From positions 5,730,824-5,794,823 of the forward strand of contig LNAC01000009.1 of the NCBI GenBank assembly GCA_002007465.1: 64,000 nucleotides of DNA, written 5' to 3'. Positions 20,831 through 31,127 of this stretch are shown here, in pieces. Source of the DNA: Ailurus styani. Lineage: Eukaryota; Chordata; Mammalia; Carnivora; Ailuridae. Position numbers and translations under genes: made by a program. How positions within the stretch are numbered: the first letter of the stretch is position 1; the number at the start of each line of letters is the position of its first letter. Under the pieces are notes generated by a model. It was not told the DNA's origin. It was given only the letters and a program-made list of their open reading frames with translations, and ran no database searches.

Positions 20831-21690
20831 AATATAAGCTTTGTGCTAAATTTTAGGTTGCTGTGAGCACACTGACTTGGTGATACATATCATCCTAGGA
20901 ACCGATCTGTTTTTCTTGTCTGTCCCCTTTTAAAACAATTTAAGTCAGTAGCCAAAAGCCTTGGATTTCTCAGAACATTTCCTAATTTGTTTAATGTGTT
21001 ATATTTTGTGAGGCAGATGGTTTTGGGGATATGTTCATGTATTTATGTGACTTAGGAGTCTGTTTTTTATTGAAAACTCTGATATCCTTTGCTGTTGTGT
21101 TGAATGCATTGAACATATATTGGGGTTCCTTCCAGCAGTGATTTGGATTCTTCCAGCTAAGAATCATTTGCTAGCTAGATCTTGTTATTGAGAATCTGGG
21201 CAAGACTCAGAATGGTAGCCAGATCCAGCCATTCATTCCATTGACATGTTGTCAGGAGGTAGGATTAACGTTGTTTTACATATCTCCTCAGGCCTCCTGC
21301 ACTAGTGATGATCTGTAAAACCAGAGACAGCATTATTAGCTGATAGTCTCAAGGCTGGTTGGAGGGAATGTAGATACAGTTACTGACGTCCATAATCCTT
21401 GCGACCATTGGAGGAATTTGTTTTAGGATAAATATAAAGACTTCTCCTTTCCTCAGGGGGTAGCATGTATCTGGAATTGCTGCATGAAGCATTGAATTTG
21501 CAAGTTCAAAATATTGAAAAGGTTCCAGATCACAGCAAGTAACTAAAGTGACATTAGGGTTCCACCCTGGGGCTTTGAGGATGAAGTCATGAATGGGTCA
21601 GTAGTTCTGCTATAAACTGCTCTTTGCTACCGCAGACACAGCACTGGATTGGATGGACCCTAGGTATTGCTTAGTAGTAGCTGACTCTGT
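20831..21690. other. Unique non-coding sequence
   Basis: Nothing recognised. Confidence 0.55.
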
Positions 21691-21691
21691 T

Positions 21692-21729
<38 letters not shown>
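21692..21729. repeat. (GTA)n microsatellite, about 12.5 units
   Basis: Perfect GTA repeat of 38 bp, 60 bp before the SINE at 21790. Confidence 0.98.
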
Positions 21730-21789
21730 TGAGCTCTGACTTTGTCAAGTACTGTGACAAGCCTTTATTTATTTACTTATTTTTGTTTT

Positions 21790-22018
21790 ATTTTTTTTAA
21801 AGATTTTATTGATTCATTGGGGGGGAAGGGGAGAGAAAGAGCGTGCTTTTATGAGCGTGAGCACAAGCAGGGGAGAGGGGTAGAAGGAGAGGGGGAGAGA
21901 ATTCTCAAGAATACTCCCCGCCACTGCAGAACCCAATGTGGGGCTCAGTCCTAGGACCCCAGGATCATGACCTAAGCCGAAGGCACATGCTCAACTGACT
22001 GAGCTACCCATGTGCTCC
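21790..22018 (-). mobile_element. Old CAN SINE variant
   Basis: TTTTTTTTAAAGATTTTATTG to GAGCTACCCATGTGCTCC, with an expanded GGGGGGGAAGGGGAGAGAAAG region. Diverged, with no clear target repeat. Confidence 0.85.
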
Positions 22019-22844
22019 TATGCAAACTTTTACATGAACTATCTCATTTATTTCTTTTAACAGACCTATATAGTAGGTCTTTTTGTTAATCCCAAGTTAT
22101 AGCATGGTTAGGGGCAATTCTCCTTGGGTCATATGGACTGAACGTGTCAAAGGATAAGTCTCCAAAGAAAAATCAGGATGCCATTAACAGAAGAAGGGGG
22201 GAGTGATTGCTAGGCAGATAAAAACAATAGATGTCCGCTTTAATGATTTTTTGTTAGTATATTCTTTGTTTTTTTGACCTTCTGTGTTTGATCTAGTTAC
22301 TTTGAGTTCAGAATATTGTTTTCAGAAAATGCATTAAGTTTTGTCCTTTCTTGAGACTTCTAGTATAGTTCTTTTTGTTTAAGGTTCAGAATCTGAAGTT
22401 CAGAATAGGGAGTGTCTTGCCTAAAGTCATATCACTAAACCAAAAGAACTTAGGAGAGACCTAATTTTCCCACTATACTACCCTGCCTTCTCATGCTTTT
22501 CTCCTGTTTTTGAGTCAGTGTGTATTAAGTAAATACTTATTCTCAGTTTCAATTCTGGCAGGATGTCCTGTATTGAACCCATGTGTAATGGTGAGTTATT
22601 TCCTTATTGCCTTGCATCTCTCTACAACTTTTCTGATTCCCATCACCTTCATGTATGTAGAAAGGCTTTGAAGTTGATTTGAGGTGAGCCTTCTCAGGAT
22701 CTTAGCTGTTTTTAGCAGCTTCCAAATTCTACGATTTCAGGTCTGATTCCCTTACTCAGACCTTCCACACAGTTTCATGCTAGACTTAGATTTTCTAATT
22801 CTGTGACTGTGATGTAGAGGTAGGGTTGTGTTTTCTTTTAGTTC
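22019..22844. other. Unique non-coding sequence
   Basis: Possible eroded MIR near 22385-22490 (AAGTTCAGAATAGGGAGTG, CTAAAGTCATATCAC). Otherwise nothing. Confidence 0.5.
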
Positions 22845-23400
22845 ATCCAGCATTTGAGTGCCTTCCATAATGTATTGGCAATTGTTCTGGGCGTAGAAGC
22901 AGCCCTGCAAATGGTGGAGCATGGTTCCTAACCTTGAAGAGCTCACTGTCTTGTGGAGAAGCCAGTTACTGAAATTGTTCCTGGGATGCCTGGGTGGCTC
23001 AGTCAGTTGGGTGTCTGATTCTTGGTTTTGGCTCAGGTCATGATCTCAGGGTCCTGGGATCAAGCCCCATGTTCGGCTTCGTGCTCGGCATGGAAGTCTG
23101 CTTGTCCCTCTCCTCCTGCTCCCCCCAATCCCTCTGCGTGTTTGTGAGTTCTCTCTCTCAAATGAATAAATAAATATCTTTTAAAAAATTGTTCCTTTAT
23201 CCTTTGGTGAGTGCAGAATGGGCCTCTCTTGTTTTCTGTGTTTCACAGTGGTGGTTGATATTTGAGCTGGATCTTAGAGGATGAATAGTTCTTTACCAGG
23301 TGGAGGGGGGAGGAGGAGGAGGAAGCACAGGTAGGCAAGAAGAGATGTGGCATGTTTAGTGAATCCAAACAGTCAAGAATACAGAAGACTTTAAAAGTTG
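22845..23400 (-). mobile_element. L2 remnant, split by a SINE
   Basis: GGTTCCTAACCTTGAAGAGC and TCACTGTCTTGTGGAGAAGCC lie before the SINE. GAGCTGGATCTTAGAGGATG and GGAAGCACAGGTAGGC come after it. Confidence 0.5.
22983..23184 (+). mobile_element. CAN SINE (older) inside an L2
   Basis: Starts GGGATGCCTGGGTGGCTCAG and ends AATGAATAAATAAATATC. Target AAATTGTTCCT on both sides. Confidence 0.93.
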
Positions 23401-23514
23401 TGGTGCTTACATAGTGTCCCTACTGTTTGAATACCTCTTTTCCACATGATTCCCAGTGGCTGGTCTGGCTTTTGATGGCCTAGATACGATGACAGAAAAT
23501 GCTTTCATAGGTAG

Positions 23515-23560
23515 GAAAAAAAGGAAAAAAGAAAAAGAAAAAGAAGAAAAAAGGAAAATG
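23515..23560. repeat. A/G-rich low-complexity tract
   Basis: GGAAAAAAAGGAAAAAAGAAAAAG and similar. Purines only over about 45 bp. Confidence 0.9.
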
Positions 23561-23605
23561 CTCTCATATTCCTCTATTTCTCATATTCCTAGTTTTGCTC
23601 CTTTT

Positions 23606-23964
23606 TATTTTTTATTTTTTATTTTTTTTATTTTTATTTTATTTATTTTTATTTTATTTATTTGACACAGAGAGATCAGATCACAAGTAGGCAGAGAGGC
23701 AGACAGAGAGAGAGAGGAGGAAGCAGGCTCCCTGTTGAGCAGAGAGCCCGATGCGGGCCTCGATCCCAGGACCCTGAGATCATGACCTGAGCCGAAAGCA
23801 GAGGCTTTAACCCACTGAGCCACCCAGGCGCCCCCCCCCTTTTTTTTTAAAGTAGGCTCCATGCTCACTGTGAAGCCCATTGAGGAGCTTGTCATAACTC
23901 TGAGGTCAAGAACTATGCTGAGATCAAGAGTTGGACACTTAACTGACAGCCACCCCGGTGCCCC
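23606..23964 (-). mobile_element. Old CAN SINE split by a young one
   Basis: The right part, TTTTTTTTAAAGTAGGCTCC to CCACCCCGGTGCCCC (23840-23964), is an old subfamily. Target GCTCCTTTTTATT/GCTCCATTATTTTT at 23597 and 23965. Confidence 0.8.
23640..23834 (-). mobile_element. CAN SINE (young), nested
   Basis: TTATTTTATTTATTTGACACAG to CACCCAGGCGCCCC, followed by a C-run. The left edge is blurred by a (TTTTA)n-like tail. Confidence 0.92.
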
Positions 23965-23984
23965 GCTCCATTATTTTTGAATTG

Positions 23985-24260
23985 ACCATTGAGATATTAT
24001 AGTTGATGTTTATTGAACAGCTTTGTGCTAGGCTTGTGAGGTAATTTGGATATAGCTGTGAACAAGACAGGCCAGATCCCTTCTTCTGTAGAATAGTCTC
24101 ATAGTGGAGTTAGACATTGAACAAGTAATTTCTTGTTGATGAGTGCACAGAGGGTTATAGGTAATTTTAAGGTGCTTTGACCTTGTGTCTGAGACAAGGG
24201 TACAAGACGCAAGAGAAGCTTTTCTGAGGAAATATTTAAGCTAAGGATGAGTAGAAAGTA
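23985..24260 (-). mobile_element. L2 remnant
   Basis: TTTATTGAACAGCTTTGTGC, ATATAGCTGTGAACAAGACAG and GAATAGTCTCATAGTGGAG match antisense L2. Confidence 0.55.
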
Positions 24261-24649
24261 AACTGGAGAAAGTTTCATCAGTTACATATAGAACACCTAC
24301 AGTATATTTGCTCTTCACTGTGCTTGATTTTTTTTTTCCCTCAGTGCGATAGCTACACACCAGTCAGACAGACGTAGCTCAGGCTTTTTCGGCCCGAAAT
24401 GGGCTTTGAGAGGTATTTTTTCCAACCTGAACTGCATTCTTATTAATGGAAAATTGCATCCAGTTGTGTATGTAGGTAAACAGCATTTGTGAAAATTTTA
24501 AGATACCCTGTTTGATATTTTTCATAAGTTCATATTTTGTATATTTTGCTTTCTTTTGGAAAATAATTGATAACATTAAGTAGAGCATGTCAGTTATTTA
24601 ATGAATTGTAATCTTTCTATGAATTTTTATTCCAACTAATTGGCATGCT

Positions 24650-24800
24650 TACACAGGCTTCATCACTACCTGTGATAAGTGTGGTTACACTTTCCATTTT
24701 TTTATATGATGATGAAATGAAGGCTCAGGGAAGGATATACAGTAGCTAAAGGTAATAGAGGTAGGATTCAAATCCGAATTTGACTTCTCAGTCTGAATTT
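24650..24800 (-). mobile_element. MIR remnant
   Basis: GATGAAATGAAGGCTCAGGG and GGATTCAAATCCGAATTTGAC match antisense MIR. Confidence 0.5.
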
Positions 24801-24861
24801 TTGAGTGACTTTAGAGTAATTCATGAATTATAATCTTTTTTCCCTATTGTTTTCTCTTTAG

Positions 24862-24903
24862 GTTTTTGTCAGGATGAATTGCCAGAGCTTGACCCGGGCA
24901 CTA
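24862..24903 (+). CDS. Candidate 42-nt cassette microexon, weak
   Basis: A pyrimidine-rich tract ending TTTTCTCTTTAG at 24861 precedes 42 bp, followed by a consensus donor GTAAGTT at 24904. The length is a multiple of three. Two frames are open: one reads VFVRMNCQSLTRAL, and the other, entered after two bases, reads FCQDELPELDPGT and would be a phase 1-1 symmetrical exon. The segment is locally GC-richer (GACCCGGGC) than its flanks and lies in unique, SINE-free DNA just past a MIR-like remnant. It is on the opposite strand to the candidate exon at 63454-63554, so both cannot belong to one gene. A chance match is quite possible, and no gene is recognised. Confidence 0.22.
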
Positions 24904-27287
24904 GTAAGTTCTGAATGTTCCCCACTGTTTGTGAGTAAGAAAAAGATGTGTTTATGTCCTTTTAAATATATAACTTGAGGGTGTCATTGGTGGCCATATT
25001 GACTCAGATTTTATTTCACTTTGGTTTATGATTATGGGGAGGACATTCTATTTTGTTATGCTTTCCTTTTTTCATATTATTCAGTAGTCAGAAATGTAAT
25101 CATTTAGTAGAAAATTGGTTTGCAAAAAATTTCTATTTAATATTAATCTCCTTTTCCTGTTCTCCATCCTCCATGAAACCAACAACAAAAACTGTGCTTT
25201 GATTTACGCACACATACAACCATATATTTAACCATTTTTTAATATTCAGTTTTAACTGACTTTGACATAAGTGTTTTTTCTGAAATAACAAGAGGTCAGA
25301 GAGGAGGACATAATTTTTTTAAAAAGAGGTATTATGCTTGGTTTAGGTATGTATACTCAATAACCTTTGTACCACAGTTCAATTTCTAAAGCACCTTTAT
25401 TAAAGTTAAGCTTATGTTTACGAGGGTGATTGTTTTGAGGTCTAATTAAATGATGTTTTTCAAGTCTCTGTCTTGATCATAGATAATCATTGGTGTTTCC
25501 AGTTGCTCTCAAAATGTGGCATACATCATTCTGAGATATGGTTATAGCTATTAGAAATAGGGCATGGGAATAGCCAGTGTATAAAGACCTATTTGCTATA
25601 ATGCTAACAGGTTGAATGATAATTCAGGTTTGAGAATTCATGAGATGATCTAGAGTTATTTTTTCTAGTTCTAGTACATTTTAGGGTCTTGAGACTGGCT
25701 AATTTTCACCAATCTGCTGTTGGTGTAAGTGGTCAAGTTTACTTTCTTACCATCCTACTAATACCGGCTCTCTGAGGGTGTGGACCTTTTCATATATTTT
25801 TTTCACATACTTTAACAGTATAAAAATTCATGTCTGTTCAGCTAATACTTAGTAATTTCAAGACAAAATAAATCCTACAATGCTTATCAAACAGCAGGAA
25901 AATAGAATTGTTTTTCTAGAAATTATAAAGTTCAGAGTCAGCTTTATAGGTAGCGTAGGCTGCCAGTATCTCTGAGTGAAAATATTTTCTCATTGCCCTT
26001 CTCTTATGAATTGCCTTCATTTAGGAGGAGGGAAAAAGTAAATTCTTGAGTCATGGTCCTTTATTGGATTTTTTTAACATAAGGAAGGACATTGAGATGC
26101 TCTGAAATCTTTCAGACAGAACCACACAAAAAATGTGCCAGATAATTGAGAACTCTGTTAAACATTGCATGCTCTCTCTATCCAGGCTTAGTTCTAGGTT
26201 CCAGTGATACACAAACAGGTAAGCCTGGGTCCTGTCCTCATGTATTAACTTTATTGGAAAGTATTTACTTGTCTGGAATTACTTGAAAAAGGCATTTTTA
26301 AGCCTCTAATTTAGTACATAATACTCAAACTTATTCTCCTTTTCTACACTTAATAGCAATTGAAAATAGCTCCTGCCCATTTTCCAGGAAAGGCCCTCAT
26401 TAAGATTATTATTGAATTATGCTCCCTTCTGGGCCAAGTAATCCTAACTCATTTAACATTTCTGCATTGAATCTCTAGCCAGATGTGGTGATTTACACAC
26501 CTTTCCATTCCATAAGAATGAACAGATATTGAATCATAATATTGTATATGAGTGTAGAATAGGAGTCACCTAAAAAAAAATCACTTTTCTTTTAAAAACT
26601 GTGCTTAACTTATGTAGGCAATATTCTCAGTAATCCCCAGAGTATCTGTGAAGTTAATAGTGTTTTATTCCTCTCTCTTTTACAGTATCACTGTAATACT
26701 ATTATAATAACAAATGGGCAGAAGTAAAAGGTTATCATCTCTGTCTCAGCCATCTTGGGGTTCAGATGAGCATGCCCAGCCATAACAAGTGATAGACCTC
26801 AGATGGATATGGACTGTATGTGTTGTCTTAAGTTGGTTATGAATGTTGATACTGCAAATTTCATGGCTTCTGACTAGGAAGGAATAACATTTTCTATGTT
26901 AATGTCTCAGAACTTTTACATATTAGATTGAGAAAAATAGGGTTTCTCTCTGATGCCTCTTTGGAATTTAGACGCCCCAATGTCTCCTCTACCCCTCAAA
27001 TTTTTGATAGGGAAAACCTGCTCATACTTGCTTATTTTGGAACAGGAAATACCATTGTTGCTGATTTCCCATGGTGGTTGGCAGTGGTTGTAGATAGCAA
27101 ATTTGGGACAACAGATAAGATGTGTTGGAACGTAGATGAGGAAAAAAATTTGACTTTGTCCTCTTCAAATGGCTTTTTTTCCCCAGCCTTTTCTGTGATA
27201 GAGCAGATGGGTAGCCATGCTTAGAATATGGGCAGCTGTTCACACTCTGGCTGCCTTCTTATGATTCCTGGCTTCCTGGAGTCCAAT
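24904..27287. other. Longest SINE-free stretch, unique sequence
   Basis: No CAN SINE for more than 2 kb, apart from an L2 fragment at 26180. A 98-codon plus-strand frame (26928-27224) overlaps a 73-codon minus-strand frame, and neither resembles a known family. Confidence 0.55.
26180..26290 (-). mobile_element. L2 fragment
   Basis: AGTTCTAGGTTCCAGTGATAC and GGTCCTGTCCTCATGTATTAAC match antisense L2. Confidence 0.45.
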
Positions 27288-27700
27288 GTTATGGCACAGG
27301 TTCAGGCTAAGTTCATTTCTACAAGAAGCATCTCTGTACCCTGTCCATTAGCATAAACGAGGGACAAGGGCAGTTAAAGGTCAAGAAAAGTTCAAAACAG
27401 CATAACCTTTCTGTGCTTCTGTTTCCAAATAACCCCAGTCTGCCTTGCTCCCCGAGTTTTTCCTCAACCATCGTGTTTACCATGTAGTTGTAAAACTCAA
27501 GAGAACAAGGACTGACTTGATACAAGGGAAGTTAGAGAATAGAAGTCATTGTTGGTTAAAACAGGAGAAATAATTGATTTATGTTTGGGGGCCAATTAGG
27601 CTATAAAACAGGAACAGTAAAGGGACCTATGACTTTAGGACAACTACTTGCTCTGATTTCTGTTCCACAGACAAGGGGCTCCCCAATAAAGGCTGTCAGC
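27288..27700 (+). mobile_element. Possible solo LTR, unassigned
   Basis: The stretch begins TGTTATGGCACAGG, has a TATA-like CTATAAAACAGGAAC near 27600, and 80 bp further reads CTCCCCAATAAAGGCTGTCAG, a poly(A)-signal arrangement seen in retroviral LTRs. I cannot place it in a family and saw no target duplication. It may be ordinary unique sequence. Confidence 0.25.
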
Positions 27701-28093
27701 TTTCTAGGCTAAATTATTAATTCCTTTCATGCCTCTCATGGATTGTAAACAGCACATAATACAGGAAAACAATTGATACTGTTCAGTTATTGGCCAGATA
27801 GAGGGTCAAAGGGTAAATAGTTGGATTAGCAACAGCTGTTCTTCCTCCTCAGTCAAACTTTTGTTATTATCTATTTCAGCAAAGTCCTTCCTTAGTTTTT
27901 GGCCTCTAAGTAATTAAATCCATTTCTTTTCTTGTAAATAATTATTGATCAAAATTAAAAATGCTCATATTTTAATTCAGTTTTCAAAGTTGAAAATGAG
28001 CATTCTTTTTGTATGTGCTATGTTGTTTGATGTTCAAAGGGTATTATCCCAAGGAAAGTAACTATTTGAAGTTAGATTAGAAGCTTTTTAACT

Positions 28094-28295
28094 GGGCGCC
28101 TGGGTGGCTCAGTGGGTTAAAGCCTCTGCTTTCGGCTCAGGTCATGATCTCAGGGTCCTGGGATCGAGGCCCGCATCGGGTTCCCTGCTCAGCAGGGAGC
28201 CTGCTTTCTCCTCTCTCTCTCTGCTTGCCTCTCTGCCTACTTGTAACCTCTCTCTCTGTCAAATAAATAAAATCTTTAAAAAAAAAAAAAAAAAA
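28094..28295 (+). mobile_element. CAN SINE (young), perfect target duplication
   Basis: Starts GGGCGCCTGGGTGGCTCAG. Perfect 15-bp target AGAAGCTTTTTAACT at 28079-28093 and 28296-28310. Its translation gives the recurring pseudo-peptide AQWVKASAFGSGHDLRVLGS. Confidence 0.96.
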
Positions 28296-28344
28296 AGAAG
28301 CTTTTTAACTATTTTTGCCAACTGCTTGAAGATGTTGGTGTAGC

Positions 28345-28800
28345 TTAATTAAAAGAAAAAAAGTTGCCTTTGTTTAAACTGATAGTATTAAGGTAATGCA
28401 TGTTCATGTGGAAAACACTAAAAGAAAAATATAAACACCCCAATCCCACCACCCAGAAATAACCATTGTTTCTTATTTGAGATTATGTCTTTCCAGCTTG
28501 TGTCTGAGTTTTTTACATAATTTGGAATCATATTTGTACAACTTTGTACCTTGTCTCTCCCCTCCTCCCATCATTACGTTGTGAGCATTGGTCTAAGTCA
28601 TGAAACATTTTTCATAAATATTTTTAATGGCAGGATAATTCTTTATAAGGGAATAACTTTACCATATTTATTTAACTATTCTTCTGTTGTTGGGCATTTA
28701 GGTTTCCAGGTTTTTCTACATTCTATAATACCACAGTAATATGTTTTTTGTATAAATTTTTTGTCTGCATTTCAAATGAACCTTTTAGCATATAAACCAA
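28345..28800 (-). mobile_element. Ancient L1ME-like 3' end
   Basis: Text such as ATCCCACCACCCAGAAATAACC, TTTTTAATGGCAGGATAATTC, and TTGTTGGGCATTTAGGTTTCC follows the antisense 3' end of a very old L1-type family. The exact subfamily is uncertain. Confidence 0.55.
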
Positions 28801-28814
28801 AAGTCTTCTGAATT

Positions 28815-29070
28815 AAGAGCATGGCCTCTGGCTCAAGATTGTTTGGGTTCTGTTTGGCTTCATATTTACTAGGTCTATAATCTTGACTAAGTTATTTAAC
28901 CTCTTTGGGCCTCAGTGTTTTCATCTGTAAAATGGGGACAATAAAAATTTACTTATACTTTACAGGACTGTTGTGAGGATTAAACGAAGTAATATACACA
29001 CACACATATTTATATTTACATTTAAAACCATGCTTGGCAACTGATAAACACTGTTAAGTGTATGCTATTC
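28815..29070 (+). mobile_element. MIR, well preserved
   Basis: GAGCATGGCCTCTGGCTCAAG, TTATTTAACCTCTTTGGGCCTCAG-like core, TCATCTGTAAAATGGGGAC and TTGTGAGGATTAAACG lie in MIR order. Confidence 0.8.
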
Positions 29071-29559
29071 TAGTATATGTAACATAATGTCGAAATTCTT
29101 GGTCTTTCTGTATCAATGGGCTGTTGTAACTGCACTTTATTCAATTAAACTAGCCTGTGTTTCTTAATGACGCAAAGATAAATCATTCCAGATGTTAGCA
29201 GGTGTAAGTTACTGCTTCAAGTAAATATTCCCTCAGAAGAGCAGAACTCATATATTGCTGACTACTTTGGCCAAGACTGTTATTTACCATCTGGTTGACT
29301 ATTAGGGTGTTTTGGTCCCCTTCCCCCCTGTCAGCAGTAGGTAACCTCCCAAGTGACCATCTGCCAGCCCATTTATTTAACCTCTTAGGAAACTAAAGAA
29401 GTTAACCCTCTGTTTATTTAAAACACATACTCAGATTATGTACTCTTTGGTCAGTTCCACGCTTATGTTGGGGAAAAAATTTTATACAATTGAAAACCCG
29501 ACTGTTACTGTTTTAAAAACACTGCATACTTGGGATTCTTGCTGACTCAGACTAAAAAA

Positions 29560-29561
<2 letters not shown>
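29071..29561. other. Unique non-coding sequence
   Basis: Nothing recognised before the AC microsatellite. Confidence 0.55.

Positions 29562-29596
<35 letters not shown>
29562..29596. repeat. (AC)n microsatellite, about 17 units
   Basis: Perfect dinucleotide repeat following AAAAAAAT. Confidence 0.97.
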
Positions 29597-29597
<1 letters not shown>

Positions 29598-29661
29598 TTC
29601 CTCCTACTGATCAAGGATCTAGATGTAGATAAATGGGCATTTAAAAAGAAACATGAGGGGA

Positions 29662-29860
29662 GGGCGCCTGGGTGGCTCAGTGGGTTAAAGCCTCTGCTTT
29701 CGGCTCAGGTCATGATCCCAGGGTCTTGGGATCGAGGCCCGCATCGGGCTCTCTGCTCCGCAGGGAGCCTGCCTCCTCCTCTCTCTCTGCCTGCCTCTCT
29801 GCCTACTTGTGATCTCTCTCTGTTGAATAAATAAATAAAATCTTTAAAAAAAAAAAAAAG
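29662..29860 (+). mobile_element. CAN SINE (young), perfect 18-bp target duplication
   Basis: Starts GGGCGCCTGGGTGGCTCAG. Target AAAAGAAACATGAGGGGA at 29644-29661 and 29861-29878. It landed directly in front of the older SINE at 29879. Confidence 0.96.
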
Positions 29861-29878
29861 AAAAGAAACATGAGGGGA

Positions 29879-30057
29879 GCACCTGGGTGGCTCAGTTGGT
29901 TAAGCGTTAGCCTTCGGCTCAGGTCATGATCCCAGAGTCCCCAGATTGAGCCCCACATCAGGCTCCCTGCTCAGCCAGGAGTCTGTTTCTTCTTCTCGCT
30001 CTCCTTTCCCCCATTGCTTGTGCTCTCTCTCTGTCTCAAATGAGTAAATAAAGTCTT
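29879..30057 (+). mobile_element. CAN SINE (arctoid type)
   Basis: Starts GCACCTGGGTGGCTCAGTTG and ends CAAATGAGTAAATAAAGTC. Its leading GGGG was taken into the target of the SINE at 29662. Confidence 0.93.
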
Positions 30058-30079
30058 TATTGTGTGTATGTGTGTGTTT

Positions 30080-30157
30080 TTTAAGATTATATTTATTTGA
30101 CAGAGAGAGAGTGTGCACGTACATACACTAGCAGGGGGAGAGCCACCCAGGTGCTTC
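30080..30157 (-). mobile_element. CAN SINE remnant with a large internal deletion
   Basis: TTTTTTAAGATTATATTTATTTG joins GCAGGGGGAGAGCCACCCAGG directly, so about 110 bp of the body are missing. Confidence 0.8.
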
Positions 30158-30417
30158 TCAAGGAGACTTTTTGTGGATCCTTCAGACTACAAAAGAAGAT
30201 TGTACTTCTCAGCTAGAGTCCTCTAGGTTCTGTCCAAAATTCTAATATTCTGTACCATGTCTTAATGGGTTCATTCCTAGTTGTCAAACTGTATGTCATA
30301 ATTTTTGATCTCAGAAGATGCTTCATATAAGTCCAAGTATGGTCTGCAGAGTGAATTTAAGTGAATTTAAGGAGAGTGAATTTAAGGCTGGTTATTAGAG
30401 ATCAAGGAAGGAAAGAA

Positions 30418-30515
30418 AATTAACATTTACTGGGTATTCTTTATGTTCCAGGCATTTTGTATATATTCAGTAGGAATGAGGGTTATATCCTATAAAATTA
30501 TCTTAATTTTAAGTT
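30418..30515 (-). mobile_element. MIR fragment
   Basis: TTAACATTTACTGGGTATTC and TGTTCCAGGCATTTTGTATAT resemble the antisense MIR 3' half. Confidence 0.45.
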
Positions 30516-30525
30516 TGACTTTGGG

Positions 30526-30724
30526 AATGCCTGGGTGGCTCAGCTGGTTAGGCGGTTGCCTTCGGCTGGTGTCATGATCCTGGGGTCCTGGGATCGACTC
30601 CTGCATCAGGCTCCTCGGTTGGTAGGGAGCCTGCTTCTCCCTCTGCCTGCTCTGCCTGCTGTTCTCCTGCTTGTGCTCTTTCTCTCTGTCCCTGATAAAT
30701 AAATAAATTAAAAAAAAAATCTCT
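30526..30724 (+). mobile_element. CAN SINE (arctoid type)
   Basis: Starts AATGCCTGGGTGGCTCAGC and ends ATAAATAAATAAATTAAAAA. Target AAGTTTGACTTT at 30511-30522 and 30727-30738. Confidence 0.93.
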
Positions 30725-30794
30725 TCAAGTTTGACTTTGTAATAGATAGTCCATTGTTCTTTTCTTCCCTCCCCACTTGTCTTTTTCTCTTTGA

Positions 30795-30880
30795 TGTGTG
30801 TGCCAAGCTATGACAGAGTTCATGCCCTGAGGGACTCTGGTTTAGTCAAGAAAACAGACATGAATCTTAGTAAGTGCCTT
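30795..30880 (-). mobile_element. L2 fragment
   Basis: TGACAGAGTTCATGCCCTGAG and AAGAAAACAGACATGAATC resemble antisense L2. The CTA microsatellite begins at its end. Confidence 0.35.
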
Positions 30881-30929
<49 letters not shown>

Positions 30930-30960
30930 ATCATGATCATGATCATCATCATCATGATAA
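30881..30960. repeat. Compound (CTA)n-(ATC)n microsatellite
   Basis: About 16 perfect CTA units (30881-30929) run into ATCATGATCATGATCATC and end in ATAATAG at a MIR. Confidence 0.97.
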
Positions 30961-31110
30961 TAGCTAATATTTATTACACAGTAAATACTTTACATGCAGG
31001 CACTCATAAAATGTTTAAAAAGATACTATCCTGATCTTACTGATGAGAATGTTGAGACCTGGAGAGGTTAAAAGACTCACTCCAAAGTATATAGTGGAGA
31101 AGTATCTGAG
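30955..31110 (-). mobile_element. MIR
   Basis: TGATAATAGCTAATATTTATT, TACTGATGAGAATGTTGAGACC and GGAGAGGTTAAAAGACTCAC match antisense MIR. It abuts the ACT/ATC microsatellite. Confidence 0.6.
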
Positions 31111-31127
31111 ATTTGAGAGCTGGTTTT

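Noticed and set aside
26928..27224. 98-codon plus-strand open frame as a gene
   Set aside because: It overlaps a 73-codon frame on the other strand, has no recognised motif and has low-complexity runs.
30840..30876. Plus-strand exon ending at AATCTTA|GTAAGTG
   Set aside because: The upstream text fits an antisense L2 fragment, and no acceptor of quality is present.
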